64,000 nt of DNA, from the NCBI RefSeq assembly GCF_000972865.1, contig NZ_CP011144.1:620001-684000 (forward strand), in the 5' to 3' direction. The notes beneath the pieces are model-generated. The model did not search any database. It had not been told where the DNA came from and saw only the letters and a program-made list of their open reading frames with translations. Shown here in pieces: positions 39,509-48,029 of the stretch (the first letter of the stretch is position 1; each line of letters starts with the position of its first letter). The position numbers and the translations under genes are program-made. Origin of the DNA: Pseudoxanthomonas suwonensis. GTDB lineage: Bacteria > Pseudomonadota > Gammaproteobacteria > Xanthomonadales > Xanthomonadaceae.

Positions 39509-39700
39509 CTTCACCCTCCCAACCGCCTGACGGAGATGCGCCATTGTCGCCGGCACGCGTAAAAACCACCGGCGTCCCCTTCGTGAACGTGTCTTCGCGT
39601 TCGCCGAACATCCGCTCCACAGGGATTCGACGTCCATCTACCGCTGCGGCGCCCATGCTGCTGCTACCCCGGCATGGGATCGGGGATTTGGAGAAAGAAG

Positions 39701-39868
39701 ATGCCGAACAACAACAACCAGAACGACCAGCAGCGCAAGGACCAGCAGGGCCAGAAGGACCAGGGCCAGCGCATGCCGGGCCAGCAGGGCCAGCACGACG
39801 ACCAGAACGATCCGAACACCCGCAAGGACCAGGACCAGCAGGGACGCCAAGGCGGCCAGCAGCGCTGA
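39701..39868 (+). CDS. Small Gln/Asn/Asp-rich disordered protein
   Basis: A 55-residue, extremely hydrophilic protein (MPNNNNQNDQQRKDQQGQKD and so on) with almost no hydrophobic residues, certainly disordered. GGAGAAAG precedes the ATG, and a strong terminator follows, so it is probably expressed as a single gene. Similar small polar proteins in related bacteria are called stress-induced or hypothetical; a desiccation or osmotic role is a guess from composition. Confidence 0.78.
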   Translation: MPNNNNQNDQQRKDQQGQKDQGQRMPGQQGQHDDQNDPNTRKDQDQQGRQGGQQR

Positions 39869-39893
39869 CCGGCTCCAGTATCGCGACGTGCGC

Positions 39894-39920
39894 AAAGGCC
39901 CCCATCCGGGGGCCTTTCTT
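39894..39920 (+). terminator. Rho-independent terminator after the small polar protein
   Basis: A perfect 10-bp stem AAAGGCCCCC/GGGGGCCTTT (39894-39903 and 39908-39917) with loop ATCC and a short T run. Confidence 0.9.
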
Positions 39921-39983
39921 CATCCCGGCCGCGCCAACCGGCTTGCGATGCGCGCGGACTGCCGGCGCTCCTTCCGGGCTGCC

Positions 39984-40373
39984 TCAGCCGCCGGCCAGCC
40001 CACCGCCGGCACGCCCCGGCAGCGCGCCATCCTTCCGCGCATCCGGATCTTCCAGGTCACCGACTTCGCGGTCGAGGCCGGCCTTCGGATGGGAATGGGC
40101 CGCGTCGCCGCCGCGCTCCTGTGCCGCCTGCTTCCCATCCTCCGGCACGGGCCGCGGATGCGGCTTCTGGTCCGCTCCGACCGGGCGGTCATGGCCGCCC
40201 TGTTCGCGACGCACCTGCGTTTCCTCCGCCGTCGGATTCCCGCGGCGCTCCTCCAGCGCATCGTTCTGGCGCTGCTCGGCGGTGTCTTGCCGCGCTTCCT
40301 GCCCGGTCCGGCCGTGCCGTTGTTCGGGAGCGGCACCCTTCTGGCCGGTGCGAGTCCCCTTGTCGATTGCCAT
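39984..40373 (-). CDS. Hydrophilic, probably disordered protein
   Basis: A 129-residue protein rich in Glu, Gln, Arg, Gly and Asp, with no membrane segment or signal (MAIDKGTRTGQKGAAPEQRH; later DREVGDLEDPDARKDG). The ATG has AGGAGCC seven nt upstream, which supports it over shadow frames on the other strand. Composition resembles small stress-induced hydrophilins, like its convergent neighbour at 39701. No family is recognised. Moderate confidence that it is a real gene. Confidence 0.65.
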   Translation of the reverse strand: MAIDKGTRTGQKGAAPEQRHGRTGQEARQDTAEQRQNDALEERRGNPTAEETQVRREQGGHDRPVGADQKPHPRPVPEDGKQAAQERGGDAAHSHPKAGLDREVGDLEDPDARKDGALPGRAGGGLAGG

Positions 40374-40497
40374 GGCGGCTCCTGGTGGGCGCGGCGATGT
40401 GCGCGCCCGGCCACGCTCGCAGACAGCGCGTTACCTCACGCGCGTTCCCGCGTGAAAAGCCGCTTTACGAACCCGCCCTGACTCGGGCGCCGCCGCG

Positions 40498-40806
40498 CTA
40501 CAGCCGCTCCACCGGGCTCGCACGGATCAGCACCTCGTCCTGGCCGAAACGCCGTTGCAGGTCTTGGCGGTAGGCCGCCCACCAGCCGTGGTCGACATGC
40601 TCGACCATGACCTCGAACAGCACGACCTCGTCGCGCTGCACGCCGCCGCGATCGTCCTCCCACGCGCCGACGGCCGGCGAAGGGAGGAAGGCGGTGACGC
40701 CGCCGAAGCGCTCGGTGAGCTCACCGCGGACGGCGTCGTAGAGCGCCTTGGCGAAAGCGGCCCCGGCATTGTCGTGGAGCGGGAGGAACAGCTGGACCAG
40801 ATGCAT
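40498..40806 (-). CDS. Conserved hypothetical protein, small ferredoxin-like fold suggested
   Basis: A 102-residue cytosolic protein: MHLVQLFLPLHDNAGAAFAK, LYDAVRGELTERFGGVTAFL, VVLFEVMVEHVDHGWWAAYR and RRFGQDEVLIRASPVERL. The strand-helix-strand-strand-helix-strand order suggests a dimeric alpha-beta barrel or ferredoxin-like fold, as in small monooxygenase-like proteins. No catalytic residues can be named. It stands alone; the 150 nt upstream (40807-40955) hold the promoter region shared with the divergent lipoprotein gene. Confidence 0.82.
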   Translation of the reverse strand: MHLVQLFLPLHDNAGAAFAKALYDAVRGELTERFGGVTAFLPSPAVGAWEDDRGGVQRDEVVLFEVMVEHVDHGWWAAYRQDLQRRFGQDEVLIRASPVERL

Positions 40807-40955
40807 GGGATCGCCCCTGAGCTGGCGTGGACACCTGTGGTTGCAGCCACATCTTCACAATCCATCTACGTATTACAATGTCAGCTGAAGGCGGGTCATG
40901 GCTCCGGCAAAAAGGCTTCTATATTGCCGAGACCCCAGACGAAGGAGGAGTTGCC

Positions 40956-41225
40956 ATGTTTCCGACCAAGCAACATCTGACGATGGCGCGTACGCTCGGC
41001 GTGGCGATCGTCGTCACCCTGGGCCTTGCCGCCTGCGCCACGTATGACGACGATTTTGCAAGGATCAACTCACGCCTCGATCAACTCGACACCAGGGTGC
41101 AGGGCGCAGCCCAGAGCGCCGAATCCGCCAACCGGTCCGCGCAGCAGGCCAACCAACGGCTGGATCAAATCGAAAGCCGCGTCCAGCAGCTTGAAGCGCA
41201 GCCGCGCCGCGCGCCGCGCGGCTAG
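40956..41225 (+). CDS. Lpp/OprI-like small outer-membrane lipoprotein
   Basis: An 89-residue lipoprotein. The signal peptide ends in GLAAC with lipidated C27. The mature part is a single alanine-zipper coiled coil (FARINSRLDQLDTRVQGAAQ, SAESANRSAQQANQRLDQIE), like Braun lipoprotein and OprI. It ends QPRRAPRG, so the C-terminal lysine used for covalent peptidoglycan linkage is missing; it would be a free form or span differently. GGAGGAG lies six nt before the ATG, and the frame upstream is unrelated. The next gene encodes an L,D-transpeptidase, the enzyme class that attaches Lpp. Confidence 0.88.
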   Translation: MFPTKQHLTMARTLGVAIVVTLGLAACATYDDDFARINSRLDQLDTRVQGAAQSAESANRSAQQANQRLDQIESRVQQLEAQPRRAPRG

Positions 41226-41276
41226 TCCTTCTCGCACAGTTCGCGACGAACGGCCTGAACCGGGACCCGGTGGCCT

Positions 41277-42062
41277 TTGCTGGCCGCCGGTCTCCCTACT
41301 CTTCACCCAATCTTCGTTCCAAGGAACCGTCCCATCCGTACGTACACACTCCCTGCGATCCGGGCCGCTTATGGTGCGCTGGTGTTGGCGCTGGCGTTCG
41401 CGAGCTTCAGCGTGGCCAGCGCCGAGGATGCCGCCGCACAACCGGTCGCCGCCGTCGACCAGCTTCCGCCAGGCCAGGATGTGTCCGACACGGTGATCGA
41501 GCTCGCAGGCTGGGTTGTCGCAGCCAATGACAGCCAAGGCTATCCGTTCGCGGTCATGGACAAGGCCGCCGCACAGATCCTGGTGTTCGGCGGCGACGGC
41601 CGGCTTCGCGGCGCGGCACCCGGGCTCTTTGGCTCGGCGGTCGGCGATCACACGGCCCCCGGCATCGCCGGTCTCGCGCTTCGCGAGATTCCGGGCCGGG
41701 ATCGCACGACGCCTGCGGGTCGCTTTGTGGGTGGTTACGGTCCGTCAATCGACGCTGGGCGCGTGCTGTGGGTGGACTACGATTCCGCGGTCTCCCTCCA
41801 CCCTACCGCTGGCGTCCCGGCCGAGAGACGCGCCGAACGCCTTGCATCGCCTTCGCCGGACGACAACCGCGTCACTCATGGCTGCATCAACGTCTCGCCC
41901 GAGTTCTACGAGCAGGTGATCCGTCCGACGTTCGAGCGTGGCGGGGTGTTCTACATCTTGCCGGACGCGGCGCCGATAGCGGAGACCTTCCCGGAGTTCG
42001 CGCAAAGTCGCGCGACTACGCAACGCGACAATGGAAGACGCGCACGGCCCGCCCGCCACTGA
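41277..42062 (+). CDS. Exported L,D-transpeptidase (YkuD family)
   Basis: A protein of about 261 residues. A signal peptide (YTLPAIRAAYGALVLALAFA, cleaved near SVASAED) precedes a catalytic domain with SLHPT and the signature THGCINVS (H201, C203). Such enzymes form 3-3 cross-links in peptidoglycan or attach lipoproteins to it. The start is uncertain: TTG at 41277 is the first standard codon, but AAGGAA lies just before an in-frame ATC (PIRTYTLP), so a later or non-standard start is possible. The active-site histidine and cysteine are intact. A small Lpp-like lipoprotein gene precedes it by 51 nt. Confidence 0.85.
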   Translation: MLAAGLPTLHPIFVPRNRPIRTYTLPAIRAAYGALVLALAFASFSVASAEDAAAQPVAAVDQLPPGQDVSDTVIELAGWVVAANDSQGYPFAVMDKAAAQILVFGGDGRLRGAAPGLFGSAVGDHTAPGIAGLALREIPGRDRTTPAGRFVGGYGPSIDAGRVLWVDYDSAVSLHPTAGVPAERRAERLASPSPDDNRVTHGCINVSPEFYEQVIRPTFERGGVFYILPDAAPIAETFPEFAQSRATTQRDNGRRARPARH

Positions 42063-42274
42063 AGGGCGCGTCGGCGTATTGCGTTTGGTATGCGAGGGAG
42101 TGCAGCTCGGTTGCTATCAGGACTTTCCTGCCGCCACTTTGACCCGCTCCAGTTTCGTCTGCAGTTGGTGACCACGAACCCGCGATTGCGCAGGAAAGGT
42201 GCCACCGCATCACGCGCCTCGCGCTCAAATGCGTAGCTGGCCTCGGTACGGAACACACGCTTGCCGGTCGCCAT
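42016..42274 (-). pseudogene. Fragment of a conserved hypothetical gene (N-terminus only)
   Basis: The minus-strand ATG at 42274, behind GGGGGGAG, opens MATGKRVFRTEASYAFEREA, then RDAVAPFLRNRGFVV, an N-terminus that looks conserved and structured. After about 35 codons the frame degenerates; other frames continue weakly to 42016 and none makes sense as a protein. It overlaps the end of the transpeptidase gene tail to tail. I read it as the surviving 5' part of a larger gene lost at the edge of the defence cassette. The family is not certain. Confidence 0.4.
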
Positions 42275-42367
42275 CGACTCCCCCCACCCGGATCCCCGGT
42301 TACCGGCCAAGGCTACCCGAGCCACGGGCACTCCAGAAAGCGCGGAGCCGCCATGCCCCGCCTCGCC

Positions 42368-42373
42368 TATACT
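42368..42373 (+). promoter_or_regulatory. Possible -10 box for the defence cassette
   Basis: TATACT lies 36 nt before the GTG start of the MazG-like gene. No clear -35 is seen, so this is a tentative promoter. Confidence 0.4.
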
Positions 42374-42408
42374 TGATCGGCGTCACAGTCGCAGGGGAGA
42401 CAGAGCGC

Positions 42409-42759
42409 GTGAGCCGCGAGATCGAGGAACTGCAGATCGCCTTGCGCCGGTTCGCGGAGGAACGGGACTGGGGGCAGTTCCATACGCCGAAGAACCTGGC
42501 CGCTTCACTGTCCATCGAGGCCGCCGAGGTGCTGGAGCACTTCCAGTGGCTGACCGACGAGCAGAGCCGGCAGCTCACTGAGGAGCAGCGGCTCAAGGTG
42601 GGACATGAGATCGCCGATGTCCTGCTCTATCTCCTGCAGTTGTCCGACAAGCTGGGTATCGACCCGCTGGCGGCCGCGAGGGAGAAGCTGGCTATCAACG
42701 CGGCCAAATACCCGGCCGATAAGGCCCGGGGCAGCAGCAGGAAGTACACCGAACTCTGA
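42409..42759 (+). CDS. MazG-like nucleotide pyrophosphohydrolase
   Basis: A 116-residue all-alpha NTP pyrophosphohydrolase of the MazG/RS21-C6 type. The metal-binding motifs are E37xxE40 in SIEAAEVLEHFQW and E67xxD70 in GHEIADVLLYLLQL. These enzymes cleave NTPs or dNTPs to NMP and pyrophosphate, often dCTP analogues. It starts at a GTG behind AGGGGAGA; upstream residues have no family match. It is the first of four codirectional genes (29 nt to the nuclease-helicase). MazG-like genes recur in defence islands, where they may limit nucleotides or remove modified ones; its role here is inference. Confidence 0.92.
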   Translation: MSREIEELQIALRRFAEERDWGQFHTPKNLAASLSIEAAEVLEHFQWLTDEQSRQLTEEQRLKVGHEIADVLLYLLQLSDKLGIDPLAAAREKLAINAAKYPADKARGSSRKYTEL

Positions 42760-42788
42760 GACAGCGAGCGGAAGGGGGAAAGGCTGGC

Positions 42789-44636
42789 GTGATCGTTTAC
42801 CAGGCGACCAAATCCAAGTTTCTGCACGACAGCGACCATGACCAGATCGAGGACGTGGTCCAACGCGCCTTCGTCCAGAAGGTCGGGCGCTACGCCTCCC
42901 ATGGCGAGTTCAAATCCTGGCGCGCCTCGTTGGCGGCCATGGCCCGGGTGCTGCGCGATGGCGACATCCCGGACAACATCGGCGTCGGCGTGGAATTCGG
43001 CATCCCGCAGACCGCCAAGCGGATCGACTTCATCCTCTCGGGCAAGGCCGAGGACGACACCCCGCACGTAGTCATCGTCGAACTCAAGCAGTGGTCCAAC
43101 TCCCGCATCAGCGAGAAGGACGGGATCATCGTCGCCAACCGCGGCGGCAGGGCCGAGATCGAAGGCCCGCACCCCAGCTACCAGGCCTGGTCCTACGCCG
43201 CACTGCTCAACGGGTTCAACGAGGCGGTGTACGAGTCCGGCACCGAACTGCGGCCCTGCGCCTACCTGCACAACTACAAGGACGACGGCGTCATCCGCAA
43301 CGCGCATTACGCCGCCTATCTGGACAAGGCCCCAGTCTTCCTCGACGGCACCGACGAACTGGAGAAGCTGCGCGCCTTCATCCGCCAGCACGTCCGCAAG
43401 GGCGACAACGGTGCCCTGCTCTACGAGATCGAGAACGGCCGCATCCGCCCGTCGAAGATGCTGGCCGACAGCCTGGCGAAGATGCTCAAGGGCAACGAGG
43501 AGTTCGTGCTGGTGGACGACCAGAAGGTCGTCTACGAGACCTGCCTGGCCAAGGCCGCGCAAGCCAGTGACGCCCGCAAGCAAGTGGTGATTGTCAAGGG
43601 CGGCCCGGGCACCGGCAAATCGGTGTTGGCAGTGAACCTGCTGGTAGAGCTGACCAAGCGTGGCCAGGTCACCAAATACGCCTCCAAGAACGCGGCGCCG
43701 CGTGCGGTCTACGCGCAGAAGCTGGCCGGTCACCTTCGCAAGGTCGAGATCGGCAACCTCTTTGCAGGCTCAGGCGGCTTCCACGAAGCCCAGCCCAATG
43801 TGTTCGACACCTTGGTCGTGGACGAGGCCCACCGCCTCAACGAGAAGAGCGGCCTGTACGGCAACCTCGGCCAGAACCAGATCATGGAACTGATCCGAAG
43901 CGCCCGCTGCACCGTCTTCTTCGCCGACGACAATCAGATCGTGACCCTGGCCGACATCGGCCGCACCGAGGAACTGGAGCGCTGGGCACACGCTGCCGGC
44001 GCGGAGGTGACCCGGCTTGAGCTGGCCTCGCAGTTCCGCTGCGCCGGCTCGGACGGCTACATCGCCTGGCTGGACAACTTCCTCGGCATCCGCGAATCCG
44101 CCAACACCGACTTGGACCGCGACAGCTTCGACTTCCGCATCGTCGACTCCCCGGTCGAATTGCACGATTTGATCCGCGAGAAGAACAGGCTGAACAACAA
44201 GGCCCGCGTTGTCGCCGGCTACTGCTGGGACTGGAAGAGCAAGAAGAACCCGAAGGCCTGGGACATCGAGATTCCCGAGTTCGGCTACAGGGCGCAGTGG
44301 AACCTGGACAAGGACGGCAGCCTGTGGATCGTCGCGCCGGATTCGGTCGAGCAGGTCGGGTGTATCCATACCTGCCAGGGGCTGGAGCTGGATTACGTGG
44401 GGGTGATCATCGGGCCGGACCTGCGGTGGGTCGACGGCAAGCCGATGGTGTTCCCCGAGTCACGGTCGCGGATGGACCGGTCAGTGCGGGGATACAAGAC
44501 TCTGCTGGAGGAAAACCCGGATGCCACGCGCGAACGGCTGGATCTGATCGTGCGGAATACGTACAAGACGCTGATGAGCCGGGGGCTGAAGGGCTGCTAT
44601 ATCCATACCGCAAGCACCCACAAGACCCGCACCTAA
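42789..44636 (+). CDS. PD-(D/E)XK nuclease-helicase, DUF2075 (COG3410)
   Basis: A 615-residue protein in two parts. The N-terminal region (1-190) has a nuclease-like core RIDFILSG...VVIVELKQW, with D80, E98 and K100 in the PD-(D/E)XK pattern. The rest is a superfamily-1-type ATPase: Walker A GGPGTGKS (K277), Walker B LVVDEAH (D345-E346), an ADDNQIVTL motif III and arginine-bearing ASQFRC, ending with THTCQGLELD-like IHTCQGLELDYVGVI. It probably unwinds and cuts nucleic acid. COG3410 proteins are uncharacterised but frequent near defence genes. The GTG start follows AAAGG. G+C is like the host chromosome, unlike the next two genes. Confidence 0.9.
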   Translation: MIVYQATKSKFLHDSDHDQIEDVVQRAFVQKVGRYASHGEFKSWRASLAAMARVLRDGDIPDNIGVGVEFGIPQTAKRIDFILSGKAEDDTPHVVIVELKQWSNSRISEKDGIIVANRGGRAEIEGPHPSYQAWSYAALLNGFNEAVYESGTELRPCAYLHNYKDDGVIRNAHYAAYLDKAPVFLDGTDELEKLRAFIRQHVRKGDNGALLYEIENGRIRPSKMLADSLAKMLKGNEEFVLVDDQKVVYETCLAKAAQASDARKQVVIVKGGPGTGKSVLAVNLLVELTKRGQVTKYASKNAAPRAVYAQKLAGHLRKVEIGNLFAGSGGFHEAQPNVFDTLVVDEAHRLNEKSGLYGNLGQNQIMELIRSARCTVFFADDNQIVTLADIGRTEELERWAHAAGAEVTRLELASQFRCAGSDGYIAWLDNFLGIRESANTDLDRDSFDFRIVDSPVELHDLIREKNRLNNKARVVAGYCWDWKSKKNPKAWDIEIPEFGYRAQWNLDKDGSLWIVAPDSVEQVGCIHTCQGLELDYVGVIIGPDLRWVDGKPMVFPESRSRMDRSVRGYKTLLEENPDATRERLDLIVRNTYKTLMSRGLKGCYIHTASTHKTRT

Positions 44637-44677
44637 CCATCAATCCCCATTGCAAACCCGACTTATATATTAATCCC

Positions 44678-45517
44678 ATGAACTTAAAGGTCAAGATTCT
44701 AGACAGAAATGTCATCAAGAAATCCGTGAAATTCATTGCGGGCGCATCGACATCCTTATCAGCAGTGCTCTTATTCGTAGACATCCCACCCAACTGCAAA
44801 ATACTCGCGGGCCTAGCCTTCCTATGCACGCTTGTCCTGATCCATATTGCAACTTGGCTCCATGCTAACTCCCTCCGAGAAATTAGCATCGAAATCGAAG
44901 GGAGTACCGTAAAAATAACTACCGGCGACATATTCAAACAGAACGGATTGAAGGCGATCGCATTCAACGAGTATTTCGATACTCAGGTTGACGACATCAT
45001 CATTAGTAGGACCTCGTTAAACGGAAAGTTTATCGAACATGAATTGAAGGAATCAGTCGAAAACCTAGACGCATACATCGCAAGCTACTTGTTTGACGAT
45101 AGAGACGTCATCGAGACCGAAGTCACGCGACACAAAGGAAAGATCACACGTTACCGGCTCGGTACGACCTGTGTTTATGGCGATTTCCTCCTTACCGCCT
45201 TTGCCCGATTTGACGCAAAGAATCAAGCCAACCTGACGATGCCTGAATACCTAGAGTTCCTCATTAATTTTTGGGATAAGGTGAACAAGGTCTATGCCCA
45301 GAAGAGCGTATCAACAACTATTTTCGGCTCAGGAATTACCCGGATTAAAGGCCATAAGACGATCAGTGACGAGGACCTACTGAAAATCATGCTATGGACT
45401 TTCAGGATTAGTGAGATGCGGTTCAAATATCCAGCAAGGCTCACAATCGTCATTCACGAGAGCAAGATCGACCAGATCAATCTCTTGGATATCGCGTCGG
45501 TAAAGAATGGGGTTTAG
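44678..45517 (+). CDS. Type II Thoeris-like ThsA: two-TM macro-domain effector
   Basis: A 279-residue protein. Two membrane helices (about 17-35 and 41-61) precede a cytosolic macro-like domain (about 78-275) with TTGDIF, GLKAIAFNEYFDTQVDD, IISRTSLNG and the nucleotide-loop-like FGSGITRI (216-223). This build, two helices plus macro (DUF6430-like), is that of the effector of type II Thoeris, where the macro domain binds an ADP-ribose-type signal made by the TIR partner and the membrane part then kills the infected cell. Sampled 60-base lines are 43-52% G+C against about 70% upstream, so it is foreign. The ATG lies 41 nt after the helicase stop, with a weak ribosome-binding site but an A+T-rich possible promoter (TATATT). 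Confidence 0.82.
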   Translation: MNLKVKILDRNVIKKSVKFIAGASTSLSAVLLFVDIPPNCKILAGLAFLCTLVLIHIATWLHANSLREISIEIEGSTVKITTGDIFKQNGLKAIAFNEYFDTQVDDIIISRTSLNGKFIEHELKESVENLDAYIASYLFDDRDVIETEVTRHKGKITRYRLGTTCVYGDFLLTAFARFDAKNQANLTMPEYLEFLINFWDKVNKVYAQKSVSTTIFGSGITRIKGHKTISDEDLLKIMLWTFRISEMRFKYPARLTIVIHESKIDQINLLDIASVKNGV

Positions 45518-45649
45518 CACTGCACTCCGCCATCTCCTGCAAAGAGCCCTCACAACTTGTGAAAGGGTAGCGAGACTCCTTGATCCTCGCATCAGCGCCG
45601 CAGGCGACTAGCCCACTTAAGATAGATCACGACCTCGCGGGAGGAATTC

Positions 45650-46210
45650 ATGAACTACCGTAATGGCACGTACGTTGCCTTTCATGCAGGCGGCACGACT
45701 GACCCCACTGCCTCAGATATTAAGTACTACAACACATTAAAGATGTGGAGCGAGAACAAGAACATAGAATTCAACTTAATTAACAGCCATGAGAAGACGT
45801 CCGCGGTCCGAGACACATCCACGAAGGAAACTTTGCGCCGGGCACTTGTCACGCGGCTCAACAAGTCCAAGCACATGGTCCTAATCCTAACGGCGACCAC
45901 AAAGAATGACACCGACTGGGTTGCTTTCGAGATAGCTCATGCCGTGGATACATGCCAGATGCCGATCATTGCCGTCTACCCGAACTACACATCAATACTT
46001 GCCCCGGCGGAACTCGCCAACTACTGGCCTCCCGCTCTTGCATCACGCATCACCAGCGGAAAGGCCCGCGTAATCCACATACCCTTCAGGCTTCCAGCCG
46101 TACTTGATGCGATCGAACAGTTTGGCGTTTCCAATACGACCTATCCGACAGATGGTTACGGTTTTTACAACCGTGAAACCCAGGTTCGCTGGGGACTCAT
46201 AAATCCCTGA
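45650..46210 (+). CDS. Type II Thoeris-like ThsB: TIR-domain enzyme
   Basis: A 186-residue protein of the ThsB/TIR-like (DUF1863-related) kind. Strand A is YVAFHAGG; the next helix is preceded by DIKYYNTLKMW; strand D is HMVLILTATT; the helix with the catalytic glutamate is WVAFEIAHAV (W90, E94), followed by strand MPIIAVYP. In Thoeris, phage-triggered TIR enzymes convert NAD to a cyclic or amino-acid-linked ADP-ribose signal. GGAGGAATTC precedes the ATG, an excellent site. It lies 132 nt behind the membrane-macro gene, on the same strand and equally A+T-rich. A terminator follows. Known anti-phage role is from the family; specificity here is not known. Confidence 0.85.
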   Translation: MNYRNGTYVAFHAGGTTDPTASDIKYYNTLKMWSENKNIEFNLINSHEKTSAVRDTSTKETLRRALVTRLNKSKHMVLILTATTKNDTDWVAFEIAHAVDTCQMPIIAVYPNYTSILAPAELANYWPPALASRITSGKARVIHIPFRLPAVLDAIEQFGVSNTTYPTDGYGFYNRETQVRWGLINP

Positions 46211-46281
46211 GCTTCGACTCAACTGGATCGCTTTCGCCATCTGCTGAAGTAAACGGTGAAATCTCCCTTCAGGCCCAAAAT

Positions 46282-46308
46282 AAAAGCCCCGCTTTCGCGG
46301 GGCTTTCT
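46282..46308. terminator. Bidirectional terminator between the TIR gene and purA
   Basis: A perfect 10-bp stem AAAGCCCCGC/GCGGGGCTTT (46283-46292 and 46297-46306), loop TTTC, with A-rich sequence on the left and T-rich on the right, so it can stop both converging transcripts. Confidence 0.92.
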
Positions 46309-46329
46309 GTTCTTCGGCTGTCGCCGAAG

Positions 46330-47962
<1,633 letters not shown>

Positions 47963-48029
47963 ACAGGAAACGCGAAGGGCGGCCGAAGGGTGATGGCGTC
48001 GGCGGGGCCCACGGCGCCCGGCCGCGGCT

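Noticed and set aside
44297..44677. Long N-terminal extension of the membrane-macro gene in its open frame
   Set aside because: It lies inside the nuclease-helicase gene in another phase and has G/R-rich shadow composition; the ATG at 44678 begins the sensible protein where the G+C drops.
44678..46210. Reading the TIR pair as CBASS or as a type I Thoeris system
   Set aside because: There is no CD-NTase gene, and the effector has membrane helices and a macro-like domain rather than a SIR2-SLOG architecture.
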